Source of the DNA: an uncultured Collinsella sp.
GTDB taxonomy: Bacteria > Actinomycetota > Coriobacteriia > Coriobacteriales > Coriobacteriaceae
DNA length: 64,000 nucleotides
Direction: 5' to 3'
NCBI GenBank assembly: GCA_902497065.1
Contig: CABVDH010000004.1
Location: 104,242-168,241, forward strand
Shown here: positions 1 through 10,192 of the stretch, piece by piece
Layout: the number at the start of each line of letters is the position of its first letter
Numbering within the stretch: the first letter of the stretch is position 1
Made by a program: the position numbers and the translations under genes
Notes under the pieces: generated by a model
Databases searched by the model: none
Seen by the model: the letters and a program-made list of their open reading frames with translations, nothing else
Told to the model about the DNA's origin: nothing

Positions 1-189
1 GTACTCTTTGCGCTTCTTCTCGTCCGAAAGCGTCTCGTAGGCCTCGCTGATCTCCTTGAACTTGGCCTCGTCGCCGCCGGCATCGGGGTGATATTTTTGC
101 GCGAGCTTGCGAAATGCGCTCTTGATCTCTTTGTCGGAGGCGCTCTTGGATACGCCCAGGATGTCATAGAAGGTTTTGCCTGCAGCCAT
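1..189 (-). CDS. dnaJ: DnaJ co-chaperone, N-terminal part (cut by window edge)
   Basis: The visible 63 residues form a J-domain: MAAGKTFYDILGVSKSASDK, then the diagnostic HPD tripeptide in KYHPDAGGDE, then the helix ending in SDEKKRKEY. J-domains stimulate the ATPase of DnaK. The start at 189 is preceded by a GAGGAG ribosome site. It is the third gene of dnaK-grpE-dnaJ on the minus strand, separated from grpE by about 108 bases that hold a strong hairpin. The C-terminal zinc and substrate-binding regions lie outside the window, so DnaJ versus a shorter CbpA-type protein cannot be told from this piece. The order and the full J-domain favour DnaJ. Confidence 0.93.
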   Translation of the reverse strand, partial: MAAGKTFYDILGVSKSASDKEIKSAFRKLAQKYHPDAGGDEAKFKEISEAYETLSDEKKRKEY

Positions 190-260
190 CGTAGCTCCTC
201 TCCTGTTACATCCGCCGCCCCTGCGGACGGCGGCTCATGCTGTCATATGGCACTTGGTCA

Positions 261-295
261 GAAAGGGCCCCGGGTGTTGCCCCGGGGCCCTTTTC
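261..295 (-). terminator. Hairpin between grpE and dnaJ
   Basis: Arms GGGCCCCGGG and CCCGGGGCCC are separated by 6 bases, flanked by AAA and TTT so that it works in either direction. On the minus strand it follows the grpE stop by a few bases and precedes dnaJ. It is probably a partial terminator or processing site that lowers dnaJ relative to dnaK-grpE. Confidence 0.7.
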
Positions 296-297
296 AA

Positions 298-1140
298 TTA
301 CTCCTCGGTGCTCTCGGCCGTATCGGCCGTAGCATCCTCGGGCGCCGCTTCGGGCTCCGGTGCGGGGCGCTTCTCGCCACCGTAGGTCACCGTCACCATG
401 GCGGAACGCAGGATGCGATCCGCCATGCGGTAGCCCTTCTGGTACACGTCGTTGACGGTCTCGTCGTACTGCGATGCGTCCTCGACGCGGCCCACGGCCT
501 GGTGCTCGAGCGGATCGAACGCCTCGCCCTTGGGGTCGATGGGTTCAACGCCCTCGTGCGCAAACACATCGAGCAGCTTGGCATGAACCGCATCGACGCC
601 GTCGACGAACTGCTTAAAGTCGTCGGAAAGCTCTTGGCTGCGGGCATGGTCGATCGCGCGCTCGATATCGTCGATCACCGGCAACAGTGCGGTGACAAGC
701 TTCTCGGTCGCGCGCTCGCGCTCGGCGATGCGCTCGTTGGCGGTGCGGCGACGGAAGTTCTCCCAGTCGGCCTGCAGACGGGCGGTGCGCTCCGTGGCGT
801 CCTTCGCCTTGTCCTCGGCGGCCTTCTGAGCCTCTGCCGCAGCATTGAGCTCGTTGCGCACGTCGGCAAGCTCCTTCTGGGCCTGCTCGAACTTGAGCTT
901 AAAGTCGTTGTCGGCGGCTTCCTCACCGGCGCGGATAGCGGCTTCCACCATCTCGTCCTCGGTCATCGTCGCCTCCTTGTTGGAATCCTCTACCTGGTTC
1001 TCGGCAGCCTCGGCGGCCGGGGCCTCGTTGGCCTCGGTATCGTCGACGGCCTCTACGGGAATCTTCACGTCCTTCTCCTCAGAGTCAACGGGGGCGGCGC
1101 CAGCGGCGGCCGCCTCCGTGCGAGCTTTACGGGCGGACAT
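298..1140 (-). CDS. grpE: GrpE nucleotide exchange factor
   Basis: 280 residues. GrpE promotes ADP release from DnaK. The C-terminal half is typical: a long charged coiled coil (about 85-135), RRTANERIAERERATEK, then the beta domain with GVEPIDPKGEAFDPLEHQAV and a final VTVTYGG. The N-terminal ~60 residues are acidic, Ala/Glu-rich and of low complexity, longer than in most GrpE. An internal start at MTEDEMVEAA is possible, but the first ATG lies 2 bases after the dnaK stop, which fits translational coupling. Cytosolic; second gene of the dnaK operon. Confidence 0.95.
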   Translation of the reverse strand: MSARKARTEAAAAGAAPVDSEEKDVKIPVEAVDDTEANEAPAAEAAENQVEDSNKEATMTEDEMVEAAIRAGEEAADNDFKLKFEQAQKELADVRNELNAAAEAQKAAEDKAKDATERTARLQADWENFRRRTANERIAERERATEKLVTALLPVIDDIERAIDHARSQELSDDFKQFVDGVDAVHAKLLDVFAHEGVEPIDPKGEAFDPLEHQAVGRVEDASQYDETVNDVYQKGYRMADRILRSAMVTVTYGGEKRPAPEPEAAPEDATADTAESTEE

Positions 1141-1142
1141 GA

Positions 1143-3035
<1,893 letters not shown>

Positions 3036-3099
3036 TAGAAATTCCCTCTCTCTTGTGCGTTTGCACCGACTCGGCGGTCTGCCGCGCGGTGCTTCGGCT

Positions 3100-3200
3100 T
3101 GTCTTTCAGGATGTAGTGTATCCCCTTATGGGCCGGAATATACAAAATCTAAGTCAATTCATATAAGATTTCTTATTGCTGAGAGTTTAGGTTCTTAAAT
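3100..3200 (-). promoter_or_regulatory. dnaK upstream region with short inverted repeat
   Basis: AT-rich stretch upstream of dnaK containing AAATCT (3145-3150) and AGATTT (3166-3171) around 15 bases, with TTGACT and TATATT elements on the minus strand whose spacing is not standard. I looked for CIRCE and for the HspR box CTTGAGT-N7-ACTCAAG and saw neither. The promoter role is inferred from position and composition only. Confidence 0.3.
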
Positions 3201-3298
3201 GTGCAGGTAGATGCGCTGATTGAGTTCTAGGCAAATCTATCGAGATCTATGTAGAGATGACTGTGGTTTGGGTCCGAGGGTGCCTGGGGCTGCCTTGC

Positions 3299-3467
3299 GG
3301 AAAGCTTGTCCCGGTTTGAGCGTGGATTCCGGGTCGCAGTTTCCGTCTGAAGGCTCAACCGGAAACCGTATCCCGTTTTGAGAGCTGATACCGGGTCGCA
3401 GTTTCCTCTAGCGGCCCAACCGGAAACTGCGACCCGGTTTTCGGCCAAATAACGGGATGCCCTTTCC
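3299..3467. repeat. Array of three 46-nt imperfect palindromes (copy A)
   Basis: Three units, each exactly 46 bases (3299-3344, 3361-3406, 3422-3467), separated by 16 and 15 bases. Each begins GGAAA and ends TTTCC, with inner boxes of the type GCGACCC or GTATCCC facing CGGGTCGC or GGGATGCC. A second array of the same geometry lies at 18201-18370. This fills most of the gene-free stretch 3036-3691; the open frames crossing it on the minus strand are not convincing genes. Confidence 0.85.
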
Positions 3468-3691
3468 GCAGGCGCGCTCAATAGCTCAATATTTCAAGTC
3501 ACCTTTAGCTAACATTTGCGCAGCTCAACGGCCCCACCTGCGCATTTTTTAGTAAACCTTGGCATACTCGGCGAACGGTATGAAGATGCCGGTCAGAGGG
3601 TATTGCAAACGGTCGCTCCCGTGGTATGTTTTTGCCCGAATCAAACCGGCGCGCATCGCCTGTAGCGTCGGTCAACAGAGAGGAAACTACC

Positions 3692-3877
3692 ATGGCTCAT
3701 CCCGTAATTGATGCCGACGAGTGCATCGCTTGTGGCGTTTGCGTCGACTCCTGCCCCGCTGGCGTTCTGGAGCTCCAGGACGTCGCTACCGTCGCTGACG
3801 AGGACTCCTGCGTCGCCTGTGGCGCTTGCCAGGACGCTTGCCCCGCTGGCGCGATCACCGAGATCGTCGAGGAGTAA
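3692..3877 (+). CDS. 2[4Fe-4S] ferredoxin
   Basis: 61 residues. Two CxxCxxCxxxCP motifs (CIACGVCVDSCP and CVACGACQDACP) bind two [4Fe-4S] clusters in the bacterial clostridial-type fold. It is a small soluble electron carrier for low-potential redox reactions. The start at 3692 follows AGAGGAAAC; an upstream in-frame ATG at 3626 would add residues unlike any ferredoxin and was not used. Single gene with its own terminator just downstream. Confidence 0.95.
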   Translation: MAHPVIDADECIACGVCVDSCPAGVLELQDVATVADEDSCVACGACQDACPAGAITEIVEE

Positions 3878-3916
3878 CAACTCCCCCACTTGCACACTCA
3901 AAAGTACACCGTGCAC

Positions 3917-3956
3917 AAAAAAGGAGGCCTCCGCATCGCCGCGGAGGCCTCCTTTT
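3917..3956 (+). terminator. Terminator of ferredoxin gene, bidirectional
   Basis: Arms AAGGAGGCCTCCGC and GCGGAGGCCTCCTT with a short loop and a T run on both sides. It lies between the ferredoxin gene and the convergent niaR and could serve both. Confidence 0.9.
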
Positions 3957-3969
3957 GCATTCGTCGTTA

Positions 3970-4515
3970 CTAGGACAGATCGTCTTCGTAGGGCATTAGG
4001 TCCGCCAAGTAGCCTTTCTCCTTGAGCATAGCCTCGATCTCGTCGAGGGTTTGCTCGTCCTCCGCCGCGATGCGATGGAAGTGATAGCCGCTCGTCACCG
4101 TTAGTAGCGGGAAACTCTTGCCGCTCTCGATATCGTGCAGGTAGCGCTCAACATCGCGACGATTGCGGATGTCCAGGTCGGCCGTGATCTTGCCGTACAC
4201 ACGATGGTTGACGATCACGTTAAGCACGGCGCCACCCGCGTCGACGATACTCGTGAGCTCATCGCCTGCCTGCTCCACGCTGTGGCGAACCTTGACCAAG
4301 CGCGTAGGCACGGCGGGGCTGCTGGGGGCCTCCTGCAGCACGTAGCCGCGGTTGGTCGCCACGATATCGTGCCCATCGGCGCGCAGCAGGGCGATGTCCT
4401 GCACCACGATCTGGCGGCTCACACCCACCTCGCGGGCAAGCGCGCTGCCCGATACGGGCCCCTTGGCCCCCTCGAGCACGGCCATGATGGCACGGCGACG
4501 CTCGCGGGCGTTCAT
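3970..4515 (-). CDS. niaR: NiaR-type niacin-responsive repressor (HTH + 3H domain)
   Basis: 181 residues. A winged helix-turn-helix (about 5-60, SGSALAREVGVSRQIVVQDI) is followed by a 3H domain (about 72-175). His78, Glu86, His145 and His147 sit where the family binds its metal. NiaR (YrxA) represses NAD synthesis or niacin uptake genes when niacin is present. The ATG overlaps the nadC stop as TAATG, so it is translationally coupled to the operon it probably represses. The likely operator is the palindrome at 7876-7923. Assignment of domain and role is strong; the ligand is by homology. Confidence 0.9.
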   Translation of the reverse strand: MNARERRRAIMAVLEGAKGPVSGSALAREVGVSRQIVVQDIALLRADGHDIVATNRGYVLQEAPSSPAVPTRLVKVRHSVEQAGDELTSIVDAGGAVLNVIVNHRVYGKITADLDIRNRRDVERYLHDIESGKSFPLLTVTSGYHFHRIAAEDEQTLDEIEAMLKEKGYLADLMPYEDDLS

Positions 4516-5375
4516 TATTTACCGTCCAGCAGACGCAGGTGCTTAAGCGAGAGGTCGAGGATCGGCGCGGAGTGCGTCAGGGCGCCCGAGCTAATAAAGT
4601 CAACGCCCAGGTCGGCAAGCGCGCGGATATTGCTGGCATCCACGTTGCCCGAGCACTCGGTCTTGGCGCGGCCGGCGATAAGTTCAATAGCGGCGGCCAT
4701 GTCGTCATGGGTCATGTTGTCGAACATGATGATGTCGGCGCCGGCCTCCACGGCCTCGCGCACCATGTCCAGGTTCTCGCACTCGATCTCGACCGTCGTG
4801 GTAAACGATGCGTGGGCGCGCGCCATCTCGATCGCACGCGTCACACCACCGGCGGCGTCGATATGGTTGTCCTTGAGCATGACGGCCGTCGACAGGTTGT
4901 AACGGTGGTTGCTACCGCCGCCGATCTCAACCGCGGCCTTCTCAAACACGCGCATGCCCGGTGTGGTCTTGCGTGTGTCGACAAGCACGGTCTTGGTACC
5001 CTCGAGCGCCGCTGCCATGTTGTACGTGTAGGTGGCGATACCGCTCATACGCTGTAGATAGTTGAGCGCCACGCGCTCGCCCGAAAGCAGCACGCGCGCG
5101 TCGCCGCGCACTTGGCCCACGTGGTCGCCGGCGTGCACCTCGTCACCGTCGACGACATCAAACAGCACCGAGCTCTGCGAATCCAGCAGCTCAAAGGTGC
5201 GGGCGAACACATCCAGGCCCGCGATGATGCCATCGGCCTTGGCGATAAGCTCCACCGTGGCGGGACGCGCCGTGGGGCACACGCTCGCCGTGCTCACGTC
5301 CTCAAAGGTAATGTCCTCGCGCAGAGCCTGCAGAATCAGATCATCGACGACGAGCTTCATGGTAATGGGATTCAT
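4515..5375 (-). CDS. nadC: Nicotinate-nucleotide pyrophosphorylase (quinolinate phosphoribosyltransferase)
   Basis: 286 residues, normal length. NadC converts quinolinate and PRPP to nicotinate mononucleotide, CO2 and PPi. Recognisable are LSGERVALNYLQRMSGIAT, DTRKTTPGMRVFEKAAVEIG, GGSNHRYNL and VMLKDNH, which form the phosphate and quinolinate pocket, and the C-terminal VDFISSGALTHS. It begins 3 bases after nadB and ends overlapping niaR, so it is the third enzyme gene of nadA-nadB-nadC. Confidence 0.97.
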   Translation of the reverse strand: MNPITMKLVVDDLILQALREDITFEDVSTASVCPTARPATVELIAKADGIIAGLDVFARTFELLDSQSSVLFDVVDGDEVHAGDHVGQVRGDARVLLSGERVALNYLQRMSGIATYTYNMAAALEGTKTVLVDTRKTTPGMRVFEKAAVEIGGGSNHRYNLSTAVMLKDNHIDAAGGVTRAIEMARAHASFTTTVEIECENLDMVREAVEAGADIIMFDNMTHDDMAAAIELIAGRAKTECSGNVDASNIRALADLGVDFISSGALTHSAPILDLSLKHLRLLDGK

Positions 5376-5378
5376 GGT

Positions 5379-6755
5379 CTATTCCTCCACGGCCTGCGTG
5401 CCGGCGGCACGGGCCAAATCATCGATTGACAGGGTGTCGGCGCTCAGGGCGCGATGACGGCCATCGAGCGCGGGATCGCCCGCCTGCTCCACGGCCAGCG
5501 ACTCGCCGGTACGCATATACCACGCGGCGCGACGACCCCAGACCAAAGCCTCGAGCAGGCTGTTTGATGCAAGGCGGTTCTTGCCGTGAACGCCGTTGCA
5601 GGCCGTCTCGCCGGCGGCGTAGAGCTCGGGCATCGAGGTGCGGCCGTCCTTGTCGACCCACACGCCGCCCATAAAGTAGTGCTGCGTGGGCGTAACGGGG
5701 ATGGGCTCGTCCAAGATGTCGCGGCCGTCCTCCAGACAGCGCGCGCGGATATTGGCAAAGTGCCCGGTCACCACGTCGCGCTCGACGGGGGCAAAGCTCA
5801 GCCACTCGTGCTCGGTGCCGTCCTGCTTCATCTGCTCGCGGATGGCGGCGGCGACCACATCGCGCGGCTGAAGCTCGTCGGTAAAGCGCTCGCCGGCGGC
5901 GTTGAGCAAAATCGCGCCCTCGCCGCGGCAGCTCTCGCTGATCAGGAAGGTGCGGCCCGGCTGCGGTGAGAACAGTCCCGTGGGGTGGATCTGCACGTAG
6001 TCCAGGTGCTCCATCTTAATGCCATGCTCCTGAGCAATGTAGCAGGCATCGCCCGTGAGCTGCGGGTAGTTGGTCGAATGGTCGTATACGCCGCCGATGC
6101 CGCCCGTCGCCCACAGCGTGTGGCGGGCATGGATCTTAAACGGCTCGCCGGCATGCACGCCCTCGGCGGCATTTGCCAGCTCGTCGGCGGGACGAACCGA
6201 GCTGTTCTCGTCCACGGGAACGGCGACGACGCCGGTGCACACCGTGGCGCCGTCACGCTCGCCCGTTAGGATGTCGGTCATGGCCACGTGCTCCAAAATC
6301 TGCACGTTGTCCAGCTTGCGGACAGCCTGAAGCAGCTTGGTCGTGATCTCCTTGCCCGTAATGTCGGCATGGAAGGCAATGCGCGGACGGCTGTGCGCGC
6401 CCTCGCGGGTAAAATTGAGGCTGCCGTCGGCCTTGCGCTCAAAATCCACGCCCATCGCTAGCAGGTCGTTGATGACCGAGCGGCTCGAGCGAATCATGAT
6501 GTCGACGCTCTCGCGGCGGTTCTCGTAGTGGCCGGCGTGCATGGTGTCCTCAAAGAAGGCATCGTAGTCCGAGCCTTCGGGCAGCACGCAAATGCCGCCC
6601 TGCGCGAGCATCGAATCGCACTCATCGACCGCGCCCTTGGAGAGCATGATCACGCGCGTGCTCGTCGGCAGATTGAGGGCCGCGTACAGACCCGCTACGC
6701 CGCAGCCGGCAATGACGACGTCGCACTCCATATCGGGGTATTGCTTGGTTTCCAC
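5379..6755 (-). CDS. nadB: L-aspartate oxidase
   Basis: About 458 residues. NadB oxidises L-aspartate to iminoaspartate, feeding NadA. An N-terminal FAD-binding GxGxxG (VIAGCGVAGLYAAL) is followed by LAQGGI, the family motif HPTGL and SESCRGEGAILLN, and a C-terminal CNGVHGKNRLASNSLLE. I place the start at the GTG at 6755 because GGGAGAGG lies 5-6 bases upstream and the protein then begins just before the FAD motif. In-frame ATGs further upstream would add about 17 unconserved residues. The C-terminal capping domain looks short compared with E. coli NadB. Confidence 0.93.
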   Translation of the reverse strand: METKQYPDMECDVVIAGCGVAGLYAALNLPTSTRVIMLSKGAVDECDSMLAQGGICVLPEGSDYDAFFEDTMHAGHYENRRESVDIMIRSSRSVINDLLAMGVDFERKADGSLNFTREGAHSRPRIAFHADITGKEITTKLLQAVRKLDNVQILEHVAMTDILTGERDGATVCTGVVAVPVDENSSVRPADELANAAEGVHAGEPFKIHARHTLWATGGIGGVYDHSTNYPQLTGDACYIAQEHGIKMEHLDYVQIHPTGLFSPQPGRTFLISESCRGEGAILLNAAGERFTDELQPRDVVAAAIREQMKQDGTEHEWLSFAPVERDVVTGHFANIRARCLEDGRDILDEPIPVTPTQHYFMGGVWVDKDGRTSMPELYAAGETACNGVHGKNRLASNSLLEALVWGRRAAWYMRTGESLAVEQAGDPALDGRHRALSADTLSIDDLARAAGTQAVEE

Positions 6756-6810
6756 AGGAATCCTCTCCCTTGAATGTGACATAAGGGACCGTCCCTCATG
6801 CAACATTGTT

Positions 6811-7836
6811 CTAGCGTGCTGCGTACTCGAGCATACGGTCGAGCGTGAGCTTGGCCCGGTCTGCTGCCTCGTCCGAGACGCCGATCTGTACCTCGCCCTC
6901 GCCCGTCTCCAGGCAGTGCACGAGCTTTTCGAGCGTGATGAGGTCCATGTTGACGCAGGTGGGCTGCACCGCGGGGAAGTAGAACTTCTTGCCAGTGCCC
7001 TGGCAGCGGCGCTCGAGCTCGTAGAGCACGCCGCGGACCGTCACGATAATGAACTCGCTCGCGTCGGACTCCTCGGCATACTTGATGATGCCGGCGGTGG
7101 AGCCGATGTAGTCGGCCTCGGCCAGGACGTCGGCCTTGCACTCGGGGTGCGCCAGCACGAGCGCGTCGGGGTGGGCCTCCGTCGCGTCGACGATCTGCTC
7201 GACGGTGATGATGTGATGGCGCGGGCAGTAGCCGTTGTTGAGGATGACGTGCTTTTGCGGCACCTGCTCGGCTACGAAGCGTCCCAGGTTTTGGTCGGGA
7301 ATGAACAGAATATGCTGCTGCGGCAGCTCGGACACGATCTTAACGGCGTTGGAACTGGTGACGCACACGTCGCTCCAGCTCTTGATCTCGACCGTGGAGT
7401 TGACGTAGCACACCACGGCCAGGTCGTCGCCGTACTCGGCGCGCGCCGCGTCGACCGTCTCGCGCTTGACCATGTGCGCCATGGGACAGTCCGCGCCCGG
7501 CTCGGGCAGCAGCACGGTCTTAGTGGGATTGAGCAGCTTGGCGCTCTCGCCCATAAACTCCACGCCGCACAACACGATGGTCTGCTGCGGCAGGCTTTTG
7601 GCGAGCTTTGCCAGGTAGAAGCTATCGCCGACGTAATCGGCAACGGCTTGGACCTCGGGCGCCACGTAATAGTGCGCCAGGATCACCGCGTCACGTTGGG
7701 TTTTTAGTTGCTGAATGGCCTCGACGAGCTCTGCGGGCACCAGTGCCGCACGCTCCGTTGCCGTCGTTGCCGATGCCAGGCCGGCCGCGATATCGCGTGC
7801 AAGCTCCGACGCATCCATGTTCGCGCTCTGTGCCAT
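6811..7836 (-). CDS. nadA: Quinolinate synthase
   Basis: 341 residues. NadA condenses iminoaspartate with dihydroxyacetone phosphate to quinolinate using a [4Fe-4S] cluster. The three cluster cysteines are recognisable in VLCGVEFMGES, NGYCPRHHI and QPTCVNMD; YYVAPEVQAVADYVGDS is the typical start of the first repeat. The ATG at 7836 follows GAGGGG; an upstream TTG is less likely. It is the first gene of the NAD operon and its promoter lies inside the 48-base palindrome 40 bases upstream. Confidence 0.96.
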   Translation of the reverse strand: MAQSANMDASELARDIAAGLASATTATERAALVPAELVEAIQQLKTQRDAVILAHYYVAPEVQAVADYVGDSFYLAKLAKSLPQQTIVLCGVEFMGESAKLLNPTKTVLLPEPGADCPMAHMVKRETVDAARAEYGDDLAVVCYVNSTVEIKSWSDVCVTSSNAVKIVSELPQQHILFIPDQNLGRFVAEQVPQKHVILNNGYCPRHHIITVEQIVDATEAHPDALVLAHPECKADVLAEADYIGSTAGIIKYAEESDASEFIIVTVRGVLYELERRCQGTGKKFYFPAVQPTCVNMDLITLEKLVHCLETGEGEVQIGVSDEAADRAKLTLDRMLEYAAR

Positions 7837-7871
7837 CAAGGCCCCTCTCTTTTGGCGAATCTTGGGGCTTT

Positions 7872-7923
7872 AGTATGACACCTAGGTTTACAGCTGACAA
7901 GACAGCTGTAAACCTAGGTGTCA
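7872..7923 (-). promoter_or_regulatory. nadA promoter overlapped by a 48-bp palindrome, likely NiaR operator
   Basis: Bases 7876-7896 and 7903-7923 are perfect 21-base inverted arms around a 6-base centre. The left arm begins TGACACCTAGGTTTACAGCT. A minus-strand promoter fits inside it: TTGTCA (7895-7900), 17 bases, CATACT (7872-7877). Each arm is also a weaker palindrome around CCTAGG, so two repressor dimers could sit side by side. Operator identity is inferred from niaR being in the operon. Confidence 0.75.
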
Positions 7924-8128
7924 AGTTGAAATAAAGATTCAATCATGTGGCAGGTCCATTTTCGAACTGGCAAGCTATGGATAGCCGAGTTCCCGATAGC
8001 GCAGGAGGCATCTTTCGCCACCGCAATACCGCTTGGCGCGAGTTGCACGCCGTGGGGCGCAAACGGTCCGCACCCCCGCAAGCGGCGCGTACCCGATGTG
8101 GCAAAATCGAACTACTTAAGGGGGCCGA

Positions 8129-8851
8129 ATGCTCAAGATTATTGCCTGCGACGATGACGTCGCTTTTCTAGATAGACTGCACCGAATGATCGACCGTTGG
8201 TCGAGCGAGACGGGCACGGCGGTCGACGTTGCGCTCGTTACGCGTGGCGAGGACCTGCTGGCGCGCCATGCCGCGTCGCGCGCCGACATCATTCTGCTCG
8301 ACATGATCATGCCGCTCGTCAACGGCATGGACACCGCACGCGAACTGCGCCAGGCCGACACCGCCGTGCGCCTGGTGTTTCTCACCTCATCGCCCGAGTT
8401 TGCACTGGAGTCCTACGAGGTCCGCGCCTTCGACTACCTGCTCAAGCCCGTGACTTACGAACGCCTGGCGCAGTTACTCGACGAGCTTTCGAGCATGCGC
8501 CCGGCGGCAACCGACGAGCTCGTGATCAAAACGTCCTTTGGCTACCACGCCCTGCGCCTGTCCGACATCGAATATGCCGAGGCGCGCAACAAGCACGTGG
8601 TTTTCCACCTGCGCGACGGACGCGATATCGAGGCACTCGAGTCGTTCCGCAGCGTCGAGGACCGCTTGGAGCAAAACGCGGTCTTCTTTAAATGCCACCG
8701 CAGCTACCAGGTCAACCTGCGCAATATCGATCACTTTGACCGCACGGACATCGTCATGCGCTCGGGCGCGTGCATCCCGCTGTCGCGCAGCTGCAAGCAG
8801 GGATTCCAAGACGCCTACTTTGCGGTGCGCTTTGAGGGTGGGAGACACTGA
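8129..8851 (+). CDS. LytTR-family response regulator
   Basis: 240 residues. A receiver domain (1-120) has acidic residues CDDD, phospho-acceptor Asp58 in ILLDMIMP and the LLKP lysine. The C-terminal half is a LytTR DNA-binding domain with YAEARNKHVVFHLRDG and FFKCHRSYQVNLRNI. AgrA/LytR-type regulators bind direct repeats and often control peptide signalling, bacteriocins or the cell wall. Ribosome site AAGGGGG precedes the ATG. The stop overlaps the next ATG as TGATG, so it pairs with the downstream kinase. Confidence 0.94.
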   Translation: MLKIIACDDDVAFLDRLHRMIDRWSSETGTAVDVALVTRGEDLLARHAASRADIILLDMIMPLVNGMDTARELRQADTAVRLVFLTSSPEFALESYEVRAFDYLLKPVTYERLAQLLDELSSMRPAATDELVIKTSFGYHALRLSDIEYAEARNKHVVFHLRDGRDIEALESFRSVEDRLEQNAVFFKCHRSYQVNLRNIDHFDRTDIVMRSGACIPLSRSCKQGFQDAYFAVRFEGGRH

Positions 8852-10128
8852 TGGTCTCCTCGGTCGAAATGGTCCTTTGGGCAATCCACCACGCCACGAC
8901 GCTGCTCTTTGGCGTCTTTGCCTCGGCGGCGCTGTGCGGTGTCGAGATCAACCGGCGTCATGTGCTTGAACTGGTGCTGGTCGGTGCCGTAACCGGATGC
9001 GCATTTGGCCTCGCCAATGCCGTCGGCGGCGAGCTTTTCGCCCGCCAGGTCTATCCGCTCGTCGTGCACCTGCCGCTTACCGTCTACCTATGCGCGCGCT
9101 ACCGCCTGAGCCCGCTGCTTGCCGTGCTCGGCATTACGAGTGCCTATCTGAGCTGCCAGTTCAGCAATTGGATGGGCATCGCCGCATTTGCCGCAACCGA
9201 TTCTCAGATCGCGTACTATCTGGCGCGCATCGCGACCACACTCGCCGTCTTTGCCGTCCTGATGCATTGGGCCGGCGACATCGGTCCGCGCTTGGCGATT
9301 AAAAGCACCACCGAGCTGGACATCCTTTTAATCCTGCCGCTCGTCTATTACGTCTTTGACTATGCCACCAACGTCTACACCACGCTGTTCCACTCGGGCT
9401 CGGTGGTGACGGTTGAGTTTTTGGCATTTGCGCTCTGTGCCTTCTATCTTATGTTTCTTGCCGTTTACCTGCGCGAATACGAAGAAAAGGAAACCGCCGA
9501 GCGAGAGCGCTGGATGCTCGAAACCCGCGACAACGCCGCCATCAAAGAGCTCGAGGCTTGGCGTCAATCTGGGCGCGAGCTGTCGATTCTTCGCCACGAT
9601 ATGCGCCACTTCCTACGCGGCCTGGCCGCTTTAATTGAGGAGGGCCACACCGACGAGGCGCTCAAACGCATCGATGAACTCTGCGAAGCCGGCGATCGCA
9701 CCGCCGTACGCCGCTTCTGCGCCAACGAGACCGTAAACATCGCGCTTTCGTCATTTAACTCGGATATCAATAGAAACGGCATTACCGCCAACCTGCGCGC
9801 CGCCGTACCCGAAACCATCCACGTAGGTGACGCCGACCTGTTTAGCGTGCTCTCAAATGCCTTGGAAAACGCTATCACCGCCGCAAGCGCCGCACCCCAA
9901 GGAAAGCGATTCGTCGACTTTGACCTGCGATTAGAGGACGGCCAGCTGCTGCTGTTAGTTTCCAACACGTTTGACCGCGCGCCGCGCATGGTCGATGGCA
10001 TGCCCGTGACCCGGCATGCGGGCCACGGCTTTGGCACCAGGAGCATCAAACTTGCCGTGGAGCGCATGAACGGCAACTGTCAGTTCCGCATTAACGGCGA
10101 TCGGTTTGAGCTGCGCGCTGTGATGTAG
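8851..10128 (+). CDS. GHKL-type sensor histidine kinase
   Basis: 425 residues. Six or so hydrophobic helices fill residues 10-215, then a coiled segment (EEKETAERERWMLETRD), a dimerisation helix with the phospho-acceptor histidine in SILRHDMRHF (about 250) and a GHKL ATPase with SNALENAI and GHGFGTRSI. The architecture is AgrC-like, usual for partners of LytTR regulators. No exporter or signal peptide gene is adjacent, so the stimulus is unknown. Coupled to the regulator by a one-base overlap. Confidence 0.92.
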   Translation: MVSSVEMVLWAIHHATTLLFGVFASAALCGVEINRRHVLELVLVGAVTGCAFGLANAVGGELFARQVYPLVVHLPLTVYLCARYRLSPLLAVLGITSAYLSCQFSNWMGIAAFAATDSQIAYYLARIATTLAVFAVLMHWAGDIGPRLAIKSTTELDILLILPLVYYVFDYATNVYTTLFHSGSVVTVEFLAFALCAFYLMFLAVYLREYEEKETAERERWMLETRDNAAIKELEAWRQSGRELSILRHDMRHFLRGLAALIEEGHTDEALKRIDELCEAGDRTAVRRFCANETVNIALSSFNSDINRNGITANLRAAVPETIHVGDADLFSVLSNALENAITAASAAPQGKRFVDFDLRLEDGQLLLLVSNTFDRAPRMVDGMPVTRHAGHGFGTRSIKLAVERMNGNCQFRINGDRFELRAVM

Positions 10129-10192
10129 AAGTGCGGCGCCGATCTCGAGGCGCGCCTTGCCCGCCAGGCAATCGCTCGCCGGCGCCAATCCG

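Noticed and set aside
3040..3225. CIRCE or HspR (HAIR) operator upstream of dnaK
   Set aside because: Neither TTAGCACTC-N9-GAGTGCTAA nor CTTGAGT-N7-ACTCAAG is present; only a 6-base inverted repeat is seen.
3299..3467. CRISPR array (regular units with short spacers)
   Set aside because: Only three units, not identical to each other, spacers of 15-16 bases and no cas genes.
3227..3481. 84-codon open frame on the minus strand
   Set aside because: It runs through the three palindromic 46-nt units and has no ribosome site; the repeat explains the sequence.
6755..6806. Extended NadB N-terminus from 6806
   Set aside because: Adds residues before the FAD motif not expected in the family; GTG 6755 has the better ribosome site.
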